Part shown: positions 1 through 8,004 of the stretch, one piece after another
Numbering within the stretch: the first letter of the stretch is position 1
How the letters are laid out: the number at the start of each line of letters is the position of its first letter
NCBI GenBank assembly: GCA_964524025.1
Contig: CAZGBT010000005.1
Coordinates: 1 to 58,893, forward strand
Source of the DNA: CAZGBT01 sp964524025
Lineage (GTDB): Archaea; Aenigmatarchaeota; Aenigmatarchaeia; CG10238-14; EX4484-224
DNA length: 58,893 nt
Direction of reading: 5' to 3'
Made by a program: the position numbers and the translations under genes
The notes under the pieces: model-generated
What the model was told of the DNA's origin: nothing
The model's input: only the letters and a program-made list of their open reading frames with translations
The model's database searches: none

Positions 1-267
1 TTTACCAGTAACCTCAGCAGTTGGTGCTGCTGTTACAGTTTTTTCCTGGTAACTTAAACTTGCTAAAGTAGATGCTAAATCGATCGCTGCAACAACATCT
101 ATTGGTTTAGCTCTTGAACCAACTACTATCAAATAGTCTGGTGTTGAAACTCCTGCTTCAACCTTCGCTAGGAATGTTGGAAATGTGTTCAAAGGCACTG
201 CTAGAGCACTGGCTACCACTGTCAAGGCCATCAAGGCCGCTATTATGCTTCTACTTATTCTATTCAT
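1..267 (-). CDS. S-layer-like secreted protein, N-terminal part only (runs off the window)
   Basis: The minus strand is open from an ATG at 267 to the window edge (89 codons). The protein starts with a basic n-region and a hydrophobic core (IIAALMALTVVASALA), a convincing signal peptide. The following stretch, with DYLIVVGSRA and DVVAAIDLAS, resembles the start of methanogen-type S-layer proteins, in which a VVG...A..DVVAA..IA pattern follows the signal peptide. A good ribosome binding site (GGGAG) lies 6-10 nt before the ATG. The expected role is the cell-surface lattice. The family call rests on a short fragment, so the S-layer identity is likely but not proven. Confidence 0.6.
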   Translation of the reverse strand, partial: MNRISRSIIAALMALTVVASALAVPLNTFPTFLAKVEAGVSTPDYLIVVGSRAKPIDVVAAIDLASTLASLSYQEKTVTAAPTAEVTGK

Positions 268-273
268 TTTTCT

Positions 274-314
274 CTCCCTTTTCCGCCGCCGCATTAAGCG
301 GCGACGCTTGGGAG
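274..314 (-). promoter_or_regulatory. Leader hairpin that buries the ribosome binding site of the S-layer-like gene
   Basis: On the minus strand, CTCCC (314-310) can pair with the Shine-Dalgarno GGGAG (278-274). Inside this lies a GC-rich hairpin: CGCCGC (303-298), loop TTAAT, GCGGCG (292-287), extended by a mismatch and two more pairs. The predicted transcription start, about 319, falls just upstream of the outer arm, so the mRNA leader would be little more than this hairpin. It is placed to control translation or protect the mRNA. The pairing is visible; the function is inferred. Confidence 0.5.
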
Positions 315-341
315 TTCTAAATAAGCTTAAGTAAAATTTCC

Positions 342-357
342 TATATAAACTTTTTCT
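342..357 (-). promoter_or_regulatory. TATA box and BRE for the S-layer-like gene
   Basis: The minus strand reads AGAAAAAG (357-350) followed by TTTATATA (349-342), a typical archaeal BRE plus TATA arrangement. A start about 26 bp downstream lands near 319, giving a leader of roughly 50 nt before the ATG at 267. Confidence 0.6.
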
Positions 358-453
358 GAAAAAGTTTCTTTAATAGTTTCAAAACCTAAATTTTTTCCTA
401 AAAAAATTTAAAATTCAAAATTTTTTTGCTAAAAAGTTTCATTTTTAAAATTT

Positions 454-1332
454 TTATTTCTTTTTTATCCTTACTAAATTTTTTCTTCCAAGTCTCTCTA
501 TTTCAACAAGCCCTCTTTCCTCCAAGCTTTTCAAGATGCGTGTAACCTTAGCTTTTGAAAAATCAGTCTCTTCTACAATTTTTTTCTGATAAACCTTACC
601 TTTATGCTTAAGCAAAACATCAAAAACCTTTTTTTCGTTTTTGTCTAAAACAGAAAGAAAAGCCTTTCTTTCAAATTTTTTCCTTTTGTAAAGCAAAAAG
701 AACAGGATTACAACCAAAGCTACTAAAATACCAAACAATACATAATACCAAAACGGAAATGAAATTTTCTTAACAGGTTCGTAAAATACCAAGAAACTCA
801 TTATTTTGTTTTCGCTTACATTCTTAACTGGCCATGTTATTATAATCCTTCTTCCATCGCTTAGCAACCTATAGTTTGTGGGTACAACTTTTGATCCCTT
901 ACTTACTAAAAAACCTTCAGGAAGTTTTACGTAAACAACCAAATTATCGATTTTTGACGAAGATGAAAAATCAAACTTAAAGAAAAATTTCTCTCCAATT
1001 TTTCTTACAAATCCTTTTGTTTTAAAAGAAGCAAATATGCTTCCAAATTCTTTTTCCAAATTTGTATTACATTCTAAGCTAGAAACTTCCCCAATTTTTA
1101 AAGAACAAGATGCAGGAAAATTGGAAGAATAGCTGAAATCTTCGATCGGCGAAAAAAACAATATTTCAAAATTTTTTAGCTGCTTTTTTACAGTTATGAT
1201 CAAATCTCCTTCGAAAAGACCTTTTTCATCAAGAGAACCTTCCAGCTCGAAGTATTGAATTTGAGCTAAGGAAATAAAAGTTAAGAGTAGAAAAGATAGA
1301 GAAAATATAGCAAAAAATAACTTCTTCATCAC
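454..1332 (-). CDS. Membrane-anchored winged-helix protein with secreted N-terminal domain
   Basis: This 292-residue protein has a signal peptide (1-24), an extracytoplasmic beta-rich domain (about 25-190), one transmembrane helix (about 193-214) with a following basic stretch, and a cytoplasmic MarR-like winged helix (about 228-290, with KVTRILKSLEERGLVEIERL as recognition region and wing). The topology puts the DNA-binding domain on the inner face of the membrane and a sensor domain outside. Archaea encode many such membrane-tethered HTH proteins of unknown ligand. It lies directly upstream of the S-layer-like gene on the same strand, so a role in surface regulation is possible but only inferred from position. 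Confidence 0.7.
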   Translation of the reverse strand: MMKKLFFAIFSLSFLLLTFISLAQIQYFELEGSLDEKGLFEGDLIITVKKQLKNFEILFFSPIEDFSYSSNFPASCSLKIGEVSSLECNTNLEKEFGSIFASFKTKGFVRKIGEKFFFKFDFSSSSKIDNLVVYVKLPEGFLVSKGSKVVPTNYRLLSDGRRIIITWPVKNVSENKIMSFLVFYEPVKKISFPFWYYVLFGILVALVVILFFLLYKRKKFERKAFLSVLDKNEKKVFDVLLKHKGKVYQKKIVEETDFSKAKVTRILKSLEERGLVEIERLGRKNLVRIKKK

Positions 1333-1359
1333 AATTAAATCTAGCTATGAAATTTAAAT

Positions 1360-2367
1360 TCAATCTTCAACTATATCTATTTTCATCCCACATTTAGGAC
1401 ACCTTCCGTTTACTAGCTTATTTTCTTTAAGTTCATAATATTCCCTTCTCATAACCAATTCTCTGCAGTTAAAGCAATAGGTATTTAGATCTGGATGCTC
1501 GGGCACTTCTCCTATATAAACATACCTTAAGCCAGCTCTTCTAGCTTCACTTATACATTTCTCTAGAGTTTCGACAGGAGTCGGAATGACGTCAGGAAAT
1601 TTTTTATCTGGATAAAATGCTAAGAAGTGTAAAGGAACTGTAGTATTTAAATTGGTTGAAATCCATAAAGCAAGCTCATAAGCATATTGTGAATTATCGC
1701 CAACTTCAGGGATTATAACATTTAAAATTTCTACATGAGCTCTACTCTTTCCTATTTGCCTTAAGCATCTATAAATAAGCTTAACGTCTATACCTTCGTA
1801 TTTCTTGTAATACTCAGGATCTAAAGATGCCTTTACTTTAACAACAAAGCAAGCCACATATTTTGCCAACCTTTTTATAGCATCTGGAGATGCTAAACCA
1901 TTAGTTACAAAAATGCTTTTCAATCCTAACCTTCTAGCAAATTTTGCAGTCCTAAAAGCGAATTCAAAATAGGTAGAAGGCGATTCACCTAAAAAAGTAA
2001 TCGACTTGCAACCTTCCTTTTTTGCCAATTCAGAAATTTTTTCAGGAGTATAATCCTTACCATGCAACAAAAGCTTTCTCTTATCTTTAAAAATGCTCTC
2101 GTCTCTGTACATATTATTACCAGGTATTATTATGGCCAAAGTTTTTGTTCCTGGAAAAAAATGGAATACCTGAATTTTTTCTATAGGAACGGCATCTGCT
2201 GATATTATCTTTCCGAAATTTAGCATGTAAAGTTTATTCTTTAAATTAACTCTAGCAAAACAAAATCCGAATTCTCTATCTTTTAAGTAACATTTTCTTT
2301 GACAAGCTAAACATCTCACTCCTTTCCTTTCTTTTTTCCATAAAATAGCCTGCTTTAGCCTTTTCAA
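1360..2367 (-). CDS. AmmeMemoRadiSam-type radical SAM homologue lacking the cluster cysteines
   Basis: At 335 residues it matches the radical SAM member of the AMMECR1/MEMO/radical-SAM trio across its length. It keeps the N-terminal cysteines (C19, C22, C26, C36), the IEK...FHFFPGTK segment, and a C-terminal zinc ribbon (C298, C301, C323, C326). Where the family has the GCN..C..C [4Fe-4S] site, this protein reads GNNMYRDES: the three cluster cysteines are replaced by N84, R88 and S91. The reading frame is intact and the codons are unambiguous, so this looks like a retained non-radical paralogue rather than a fresh pseudogene. A MEMO-family gene lies at 49312. It is probably cotranscribed with the V4R-like gene that ends 7 nt upstream. 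Confidence 0.75.
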   Translation of the reverse strand: MKRLKQAILWKKERKGVRCLACQRKCYLKDREFGFCFARVNLKNKLYMLNFGKIISADAVPIEKIQVFHFFPGTKTLAIIIPGNNMYRDESIFKDKRKLLLHGKDYTPEKISELAKKEGCKSITFLGESPSTYFEFAFRTAKFARRLGLKSIFVTNGLASPDAIKRLAKYVACFVVKVKASLDPEYYKKYEGIDVKLIYRCLRQIGKSRAHVEILNVIIPEVGDNSQYAYELALWISTNLNTTVPLHFLAFYPDKKFPDVIPTPVETLEKCISEARRAGLRYVYIGEVPEHPDLNTYCFNCRELVMRREYYELKENKLVNGRCPKCGMKIDIVED

Positions 2368-2374
2368 GAAATCA

Positions 2375-2917
2375 CTAAATAATAATTACTCCTCCTTTGT
2401 TAAATTGTTTAGCGCGTAAGATTCTATATTTACAATAAAAGTCATCTCCTTTTCTTTGAAAATGAGATTGCTCTTCTAAATGAATACCTCCAAGAAAGCG
2501 ATTAAAATATCCGTGCACAAAGCCCCTTGTTAAATAGCAACGCGGGTAATTAAAATCAAGATTATAAGAATCCTTAAGTATTTTATACACCTTAACATCA
2601 ATGGGCTCTGAAACTATAACTTGGTCTATTAGTATAAGTGGCATTTGTCTATGCCATTTGCTACCATTAGGAAGTAAATACTCTATAGACCTAAACATAC
2701 CGATTCCTCTCCCATATTCATTCAACGCATTAACCGCTTCCTTCTCTTCAACCCGACTAGCCAACAAACCACCAACTACTTTGAAGGCGTCATAGATCTG
2801 AAATTTCACAACTTCAAGCCTATCCTCTCTAAATCCTTCCGCAAAAAGCATAGAAATTAAACTAATTAATTCCCCAATCTTGCGTTCTTTGACTAACTGA
2901 ATTATCATCTCTTTCAT
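2375..2917 (-). CDS. Probable V4R-domain (small-ligand binding) protein
   Basis: The start chosen is the ATG at 2917, with GGTGGT 5 nt upstream; the longer frame back to 2956 has no such site. The roughly 180-residue product ends with a pattern typical of V4R domains: a cysteine, a GF..G helix and loop (RGFVHGYFNRFLGG), an acidic/His stretch (HLEEQSHF) and a closing GDDFYCKYRI strand. V4R domains bind small hydrophobic or chlorophyll-precursor-like ligands and often sense signals. The domain call is from pattern only. It precedes the radical SAM homologue by 7 nt and is probably in the same operon. Confidence 0.5.
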   Translation of the reverse strand: MKEMIIQLVKERKIGELISLISMLFAEGFREDRLEVVKFQIYDAFKVVGGLLASRVEEKEAVNALNEYGRGIGMFRSIEYLLPNGSKWHRQMPLILIDQVIVSEPIDVKVYKILKDSYNLDFNYPRCYLTRGFVHGYFNRFLGGIHLEEQSHFQRKGDDFYCKYRILRAKQFNKGGVIII

Positions 2918-3077
2918 AAACAACCACCAAAGGAAGGCTTGGTAGACAAAAAGCAAAATAATTTAGCTAAAAAAATATAAAAATTTTTCTCTCCGAAACT
3001 CTGACCTCATTCATTTAATCATTTGATGCCCGCGTCTTCATCGTTCTTTCGGGCAGATTAAATTTAGATTATCTCTC

Positions 3078-4295
3078 TTAAAACTTAAACTCAAAAGGTA
3101 GTGAAAGAACAAACGTAGATGGTATACTCCCATAACCCCATTCACTACCTTTAGTAGAGAACCATCTAAAGCGAATTTTTGCTTCCCTACTTTCTTCACA
3201 AAGTTCCAAAATCATACCTGCAGGGCAATCAGAAATTTTCCCATCCCACCTTACACAAGGCGCTCCAACAAGGAAATGATTTGTTCCGTATTTCTTTATA
3301 TACCACCTATCCTCTCTACCCCAATTCTTATGTATATGCCCGCTGAACCAAGCATCAACTCTAAACTTCCTTAGGATTTTTACGTAAGGGCACTGGCTTT
3401 CTTTTATCGCTATCGAATTAGTTTGAATCCTATCAGCAGGCCAACCCCAAGGCCAAGTGGTTCTGCCTTTTTTCAGCAAAAATCTAAGCAATTCCCACGC
3501 AGAAAGCTTATGTTGTTTTAAAAAAGTAAAGAAATCTAAGGAATCGACCGTGTCGCCGCTTACCGTTGATATAAGACCGTGATGAGAGAAAACAAAAATT
3601 ATCTTATCTTGATTTTCTTCTATAGTTTGTTCAAACCAATAAAGTGAATTTGCGTAGCTAGCAAAACCTGTTTGCTTAGTAATACCAGCCGTGTGATAGG
3701 CAACTCCAGGAGAATCTGGAATAAGGAATATTAGGAGGAGATTTCCAAGTGTTAAAGAAAAAGATAATGGCTCAGAAGCATTGTGTTTGATGAAAAACCT
3801 GTAATGATACTTCAAGTAAGTATTTAGAGTGGCTTCGTTATTAGCTTTATCATACTCGTGATTTCCAGCTATTGGAATTACCCTATCCCTATCTAGACTT
3901 TTGGAAAGTTTTTTGTCTGTAAAAATTTCACGCCATTTAATGAAAGAATCAACCTTCTTTAAACCAGGCCAAGCGCCAAAGCGAGAAGGGAGTGCATTTA
4001 GGAAGGTAAATGGATTTCCTAAACTTACGTTTCCAAAAATTTCACACCACCATTTTTCTACAAAATCTACATTATCGCCGATTGCAATCGTAAAATCCCA
4101 ACCACTCGGCAATTCTTCATTCAGATCTTTTAATATTGCAAGTATTTGATCAACATACCATCCCCTCTTTATCTTTTTATCATAAGTCAAATGCAAATCT
4201 GCAATTATCCAAAACCGCAAAAATTCCCTTTTCAGTTTAATGCTTCTTTTCCACAAACTACCTTTCAGATCCTCAAAAATTGCTTTGACTCTCAT
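3078..4295 (-). CDS. Calcineurin-like metallophosphoesterase
   Basis: The 405-residue protein carries all the metal-binding motifs of the family in order: ADLHL (D33, H35), GDNVD (D74), GNHEYD (N145, H146), SHHG (H238) and GHIH (H320, H322). No signal peptide or membrane segment is seen, so it should act in the cytoplasm. The substrate cannot be inferred; the family includes protein, nucleotide and phospholipid phosphatases. The sequence after the last motif is long (about 80 residues) and may form an additional domain. An AGG-type ribosome binding site precedes the ATG. Confidence 0.85.
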   Translation of the reverse strand: MRVKAIFEDLKGSLWKRSIKLKREFLRFWIIADLHLTYDKKIKRGWYVDQILAILKDLNEELPSGWDFTIAIGDNVDFVEKWWCEIFGNVSLGNPFTFLNALPSRFGAWPGLKKVDSFIKWREIFTDKKLSKSLDRDRVIPIAGNHEYDKANNEATLNTYLKYHYRFFIKHNASEPLSFSLTLGNLLLIFLIPDSPGVAYHTAGITKQTGFASYANSLYWFEQTIEENQDKIIFVFSHHGLISTVSGDTVDSLDFFTFLKQHKLSAWELLRFLLKKGRTTWPWGWPADRIQTNSIAIKESQCPYVKILRKFRVDAWFSGHIHKNWGREDRWYIKKYGTNHFLVGAPCVRWDGKISDCPAGMILELCEESREAKIRFRWFSTKGSEWGYGSIPSTFVLSLPFEFKF

Positions 4296-4327
4296 AACCT
4301 AAAATGAATAATATAGACTTAAATTCT

Positions 4328-4453
4328 AGCCCCGGGCGGGATTTGAACCCGCGACCTGCGGCTTTCAGTCGAGAGATGGGCATTCATCTCTCATATCGTA
4401 TGCCCATCCTCATCGATACGAGGCCGCCGCTCTGCCAGCTGAGCTACCGGGGC
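4328..4453 (-). tRNA. tRNA-Thr (CGT) with a 53-nt intron
   Basis: Exon 1 is 4453-4417 and exon 2 is 4363-4328. Together they give a 73-nt cloverleaf: acceptor GCCCCGG/CCGGGGC, D arm, anticodon stem GCGGC/GCCGC with loop CTCGTAA, T arm GCGGG-TTCAAAT-CCCGC and discriminator T. G1-C72, C2-G71 and U73 are usual for archaeal threonine tRNA. The intron (4416-4364) sits at the canonical 37/38 site and folds into a hairpin with a 9-bp arm (GATGGGCAT/ATGCCCATC). A bulge before the cut (TA^T) fits the splicing endonuclease, but the 3' bulge is irregular. The 5' end abuts the assembly gap. Confidence 0.85.
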
Positions 4454-4553
4454 NNNNNNNNNNNNNNNNNNNNNNNNNNNNNNNNNNNNNNNNNNNNNNN
4501 NNNNNNNNNNNNNNNNNNNNNNNNNNNNNNNNNNNNNNNNNNNNNNNNNNNNN
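4454..4553. other. Assembly gap (100 N)
   Basis: One hundred consecutive N mark a scaffold join of unknown true length between tRNA-Thr and the RNase Z gene. The last codons of RNase Z and the promoter of the tRNA are hidden here. Confidence 1.
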
Positions 4554-5482
4554 TCAAAAATTATTTCATCCTTCTTAAGTATAATTCTCATTAAATCGCA
4601 AGCTACTTTAGTATTCGGAAAGACTTTTTTAGCTTCTTCTTCTAGTATGCTAACATCCCTATACCTTCTACTTATATGAGTCAAAACCAACCATTTAACC
4701 CCAGCTTTTTTAGCAATTTCGGCCGCTTTTTTTACATCTGCATGAGCTTTGTCTTCTGTTAGTTCTTCTTCTAAAAAAGTACCATCATGAATTAAAACAT
4801 CAGCATCGGTTGAAATTTTTAGTACATTATCGCAAGGTTTTGTATCTCCTGTATAAACTATTTTTAGTCCTTTTCTTAAAGTTGCTACTTCTTCTATCCT
4901 TACAATCCTTCCCTTATATTTTGCTTCCCCATATTTCTTCAACCTCTTAAGCCAGGCTCCCCTTTTCAATCCGAGCATTTTTAGTGCTTCTACATCGATG
5001 CTCCATTTATCTTTTTCCTTAATTGCATAAGCTACAGCCGGGACTGTATGACAAACAGGAATTGAAAATATATCAAAATCTTTAGAAGAATAAATTCTAT
5101 TAATTACATCGCCTTCAAAATTTACGTCAACCGGAATCACTTTAAAACGAGTGCCAAAATAACCCAAAGATAAGATTAGCTTAGTAAATTTTTCCGCTTC
5201 TGGACCATATACTAGTAACTTTCTCTTCCTTTTTTCTAAATTCATAGTAGCAATTAAAGGTAGCAAACCAGCAAAATGGTCTGCATGCCAATGGGTTATG
5301 AAAACTGCATCTACGTCCATAAAGCTTATGCCAGCCTTCATAAGTTGCAATTGGGTTCCCTCTCCGCAGTCAAATAAGAATGTATATTTCTTCTTCCCAA
5401 AATATTCTATACAAATTGCAGGATGCATCCTTTCCTTTGTCGGTATACCAGAAACTGTACCCAAAAAGGTTATTACAATCAT
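4554..5482 (-). CDS. rnz: Ribonuclease Z (tRNA 3'-end endonuclease), C-terminus lost in gap
   Basis: A metallo-beta-lactamase fold protein of the RNase Z type, which cuts precursor tRNA after the discriminator base so that CCA can be added. The signature HWHADH is at residues 64-69, preceded by the LFDCGEGTQLQL segment and followed by GPE, TGDTKPC and the late LTHISRRY metal-binding motif. 309 codons are visible; the frame enters the N run without a stop. Archaeal RNase Z is about 300-320 residues, so only a few residues are missing. The ATG overlaps the end of the CCA-adding enzyme gene by 4 nt (ATGA), so the two tRNA 3'-end enzymes are translationally coupled. Confidence 0.9.
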
Positions 5483-6897
5483 ACCAATCTTTCTTTTTCA
5501 AAATACTTTTTCAAAAAGATTCCAACTTGCTTATTTTCTCTAATCAATTTGCATATTTCATTTCCAACCAATATTTCAAAACCTTTAGAAATTTCTTCAG
5601 CAATGTAAGACGGTATGCCTTTTGCTTTCAATATTTCAACGGGTTTATTTAAACTATCGAAAAGTTTATCTCTTGCCGTTATGAATTTCCTTCTTATTTC
5701 AACACACCATCTTATACCTTCTACATAAGGGCCTACGATAGCTTCCTCTCTGTATTTATTTAAAAATCTCTCAGAATCCCTTAGGTTAAAAACAGGTGGC
5801 CCAACCCTTTTTTGGATAAAAGGCAACCTAAAAACTTCCATTTCTAACAATACAAGAGCTATTTCTTTTTCATCCGTAAATACATCCTTCCTTAATACTT
5901 TAAATTCATACTTTTTCTCTTCCAAAATATTTTGCAACCTTTCTGCAAATTTCCTCAGTTGCGGCCATAAGATATCAGGTACAACTTTAGGCGGTTTAAA
6001 CTTAATCAAAATTATTTCGGTTCCCCTTTCTTTAACCTTCTTTCTAAATTCCGAAACTCCTATTGGCTTAACACTTTTCTCTCTAAAAAAATCCAAGGAG
6101 GGATTTTCCAGAAATCTTGCACATAATTTTTTGAATTTATAAAAATTCTCAACTGAAAGCGCAGCAGCTACATTCCTAAACTTATCTACAGGATCTATTA
6201 TAATAAGTGGCTGCTTCCTAAAAATTTCTTGAACAGGTTCGACTTTGCCTTTCCATAAATTTTCTATATCTATAATCAAACCAGGTTTCCACTCAATAGC
6301 ACTTTTTACCAAATTCAGAAAGCTTTGATAATAGAGTATTAAAAGCTCACAAGCATAACCAGAAAATCCCTGCGTCTTTGCATCTGCACCATAAAGTCCG
6401 CTAACTTTTAAAAACTTTTTAAGAAGTCTGATCTCGTCGCATAGCTTTTTATTTAATTTTTGCTTAAGATAAGCCAAATGAAAAGGAGTTCTATCAACTG
6501 CAGATTTTATTTCATAAGCACTTTTTACACCAAAACAAGGAACTATATCTATTTCTACTCCTCTAAAATCAATTCTTACATAAGGATGCTCTGCATATTC
6601 AATCCTCCATTTGCCGCCAAGTTTTTCTGCAACTTTCTTTCCTATCTCCAAACCTTTCTCTTCCAGTTCTTTTCGTGAGATAGATGAATCGAAAACTAAA
6701 AAAATATCGAATTCACTTTTTTCTGGAAGCCAAGTATCCCTTGCAAAACTACCCGTTAGAATAGGTTTTGCTTCTCCTGCAGAAATCTCCTCACATGCCT
6801 TTAAAAACAATTGAGAAATTTCTTCAATCTTCTTCCTTAATTCCTCTGGAGGCCTTACCAAGTTCTTAGCTTCTTCCAAAACCTTTTCGATTTCCAT
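5479..6897 (-). CDS. cca: CCA-adding enzyme (archaeal class I tRNA nucleotidyltransferase)
   Basis: It adds or repairs the CCA end of tRNAs with CTP and ATP. The class I catalytic motif GSFARDTWLPEKSEFDIF lies near residues 49-66 and the third carboxylate in the VEIDIVPC strand. The body and tail domains bring the length to 472, close to the family norm. I place the start at the ATG at 6897, because family members begin with an IEEVL-like helix as here; the frame extends to a TTG at 6930 with no support. A TATA-like TTTAATAAA sits about 40 bp upstream. It is followed with a 4-nt overlap by rnz, forming a tRNA 3'-end maturation pair. Confidence 0.92.
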   Translation of the reverse strand: MEIEKVLEEAKNLVRPPEELRKKIEEISQLFLKACEEISAGEAKPILTGSFARDTWLPEKSEFDIFLVFDSSISRKELEEKGLEIGKKVAEKLGGKWRIEYAEHPYVRIDFRGVEIDIVPCFGVKSAYEIKSAVDRTPFHLAYLKQKLNKKLCDEIRLLKKFLKVSGLYGADAKTQGFSGYACELLILYYQSFLNLVKSAIEWKPGLIIDIENLWKGKVEPVQEIFRKQPLIIIDPVDKFRNVAAALSVENFYKFKKLCARFLENPSLDFFREKSVKPIGVSEFRKKVKERGTEIILIKFKPPKVVPDILWPQLRKFAERLQNILEEKKYEFKVLRKDVFTDEKEIALVLLEMEVFRLPFIQKRVGPPVFNLRDSERFLNKYREEAIVGPYVEGIRWCVEIRRKFITARDKLFDSLNKPVEILKAKGIPSYIAEEISKGFEILVGNEICKLIRENKQVGIFLKKYFEKERLV

Positions 6898-6963
6898 AAA
6901 TTGATATAGTTTTTTAGCAACATATACCAATCTTTATTAAATTGCAATCAAGAAGTAGTGACA

Positions 6964-6973
6964 TTTATAAATA
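6964..6973 (+). promoter_or_regulatory. TATA box for the 45-residue small gene
   Basis: TTTATAAATA is centred about 26 bp before the ATG at 6994, which predicts that transcription begins at the start codon (leaderless). This is the best argument that the small ORF downstream is real. Confidence 0.5.
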
Positions 6974-6993
6974 TTAACTACTTAAAAGTAATT

Positions 6994-7131
6994 ATGAATA
7001 CACAGTTGATAGAAGAACAACTTCAGAGGACTTTAAAAGCACTAGCTAAAGCTAGAAGCGTTAGGGAAGTAAAAGCTTTACAAGACAGAGTCAGGTTCTT
7101 AAGGAAGTTACTGGAAAGGTGTAAAGCTTAG
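6994..7131 (+). CDS. Small 45-residue helical protein, leaderless
   Basis: A short frame that starts at an ATG exactly one archaeal promoter distance from a good TATA box. The product is basic and wholly helical in character, with heptad-like leucines (LKALAKAR, VKALQDRVRFLRKLLER). No family is recognised. Its last 41 nt overlap the convergent nucleotidyltransferase gene. It could be a small RNA- or protein-binding factor. The call rests on promoter spacing and composition. Confidence 0.45.
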   Translation: MNTQLIEEQLQRTLKALAKARSVREVKALQDRVRFLRKLLERCKA

Positions 7132-7882
7132 TGATATAGTTTGGATCCATTAGCCTAACAAATAAAATCCCCCTTATGAAATCAGGAAATTCTTGAACAG
7201 CGAATTGGAGAAAAGAGGAAAGTGGTTTATTTAAAATTCTTTTAACACGCAAAAGGAGTTGTGGGATGTTAAAATGAATAGATTCGCCTTTTATTTCTAC
7301 TCTAGAAACCTCCCACCAATCCGTACTAACCTTTTTTGCTACTCCTTTCTTTTCTAAAAAGTAAAAAACAGGCAAATAGGTTTGCTTAATTAAAAAAGGG
7401 TCTACTTCTCTGATAAATCTATAATTATGCCGCGCCCTCCAAGGTCTTCTGGCAGATTCCCTTACAAGGTATAGGTAAAGAGGATAACATACATGCATTT
7501 TCACCATGTCACAACCCCAGAATTCAATAGCATATCTTATAGCGTCGTAAACCAATGGTAGCTTCGCAGCAAGTATATATTTACGAAGAAATGCGTAACC
7601 CTCGAGTATTCTTACTGGCCTTTCTAGACCGAGGAAAAAATCATACCTTACTATCATGCGTGGAGGTACTGCAATTATATCAATTGGCTTGCCTTCGAAG
7701 CTAAACTCGTCTTTAATTCGATACATCTTGGATCCTTTTGGTAATACAACACAAACATCTATATCCGAATCGTCCCTTGATAAACCGACTACATTCGAAC
7801 CGTAAATGTAAACAGCCTCTCTTTTAGGAAAACATTCGTCTATTATATCCATCAAAAATTTCTCTAATCGACCAAAATCCAC
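7091..7882 (-). CDS. Nucleotidyltransferase-fold protein
   Basis: The 263-residue protein has a polymerase-beta-type nucleotidyltransferase motif near its N-terminus: GSNVVGLSRDDSDIDVCV (about residues 29-46), with the third carboxylate in GKPIDIIAV. The rest is helical and may be a substrate-binding domain like that of kanamycin-type or MNT nucleotidyltransferases. The substrate is unknown. It is a single-gene unit between tRNA-Gln and the convergent small gene. It is not the CCA-adding enzyme, which is encoded just beyond. Confidence 0.75.
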   Translation of the reverse strand: MDFGRLEKFLMDIIDECFPKREAVYIYGSNVVGLSRDDSDIDVCVVLPKGSKMYRIKDEFSFEGKPIDIIAVPPRMIVRYDFFLGLERPVRILEGYAFLRKYILAAKLPLVYDAIRYAIEFWGCDMVKMHVCYPLYLYLVRESARRPWRARHNYRFIREVDPFLIKQTYLPVFYFLEKKGVAKKVSTDWWEVSRVEIKGESIHFNIPQLLLRVKRILNKPLSSFLQFAVQEFPDFIRGILFVRLMDPNYITKLYTFPVTSLRT

Positions 7883-7924
7883 GGTTAACTCTACTTACTT
7901 TAAAAATTTAAAACTGAACAAGAA

Positions 7925-7997
7925 TAGCCCCGCCCGGATTCGAACCGGGGTCTCCGGGTCCAGAGCCCGGCATCCTTGGCCGCTAGACGACGGGGCT
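7925..7997 (-). tRNA. tRNA-Gln (CTG)
   Basis: An uninterrupted 73-nt tRNA on the minus strand. The acceptor starts A1-U72 followed by GCCCCG/CGGGGC, as is typical for archaeal glutamine tRNA. The anticodon arm is CCGGG-CTCTGGA-CCCGG (anticodon CTG), the T arm has TTCGAAT, and the discriminator is A. The stems are almost entirely GC, in contrast to the AT-rich surroundings. Confidence 0.93.
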
Positions 7998-8004
7998 TTC
8001 AACC

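Noticed and set aside
3028..3054. Small GCCCG/CGGGC hairpin and ATGA/CTGA-like words between the V4R and phosphoesterase genes, considered as a C/D box RNA
   Set aside because: Box C and D consensus and spacing are not met; it may be just a terminator for the phosphoesterase gene.
4304..5482. Frames on both strands that run through the N gap (96 and 363 codons)
   Set aside because: The N run translates to unknown residues and the frames continue into tRNA-Thr. Only the rnz part up to 4554 is real.
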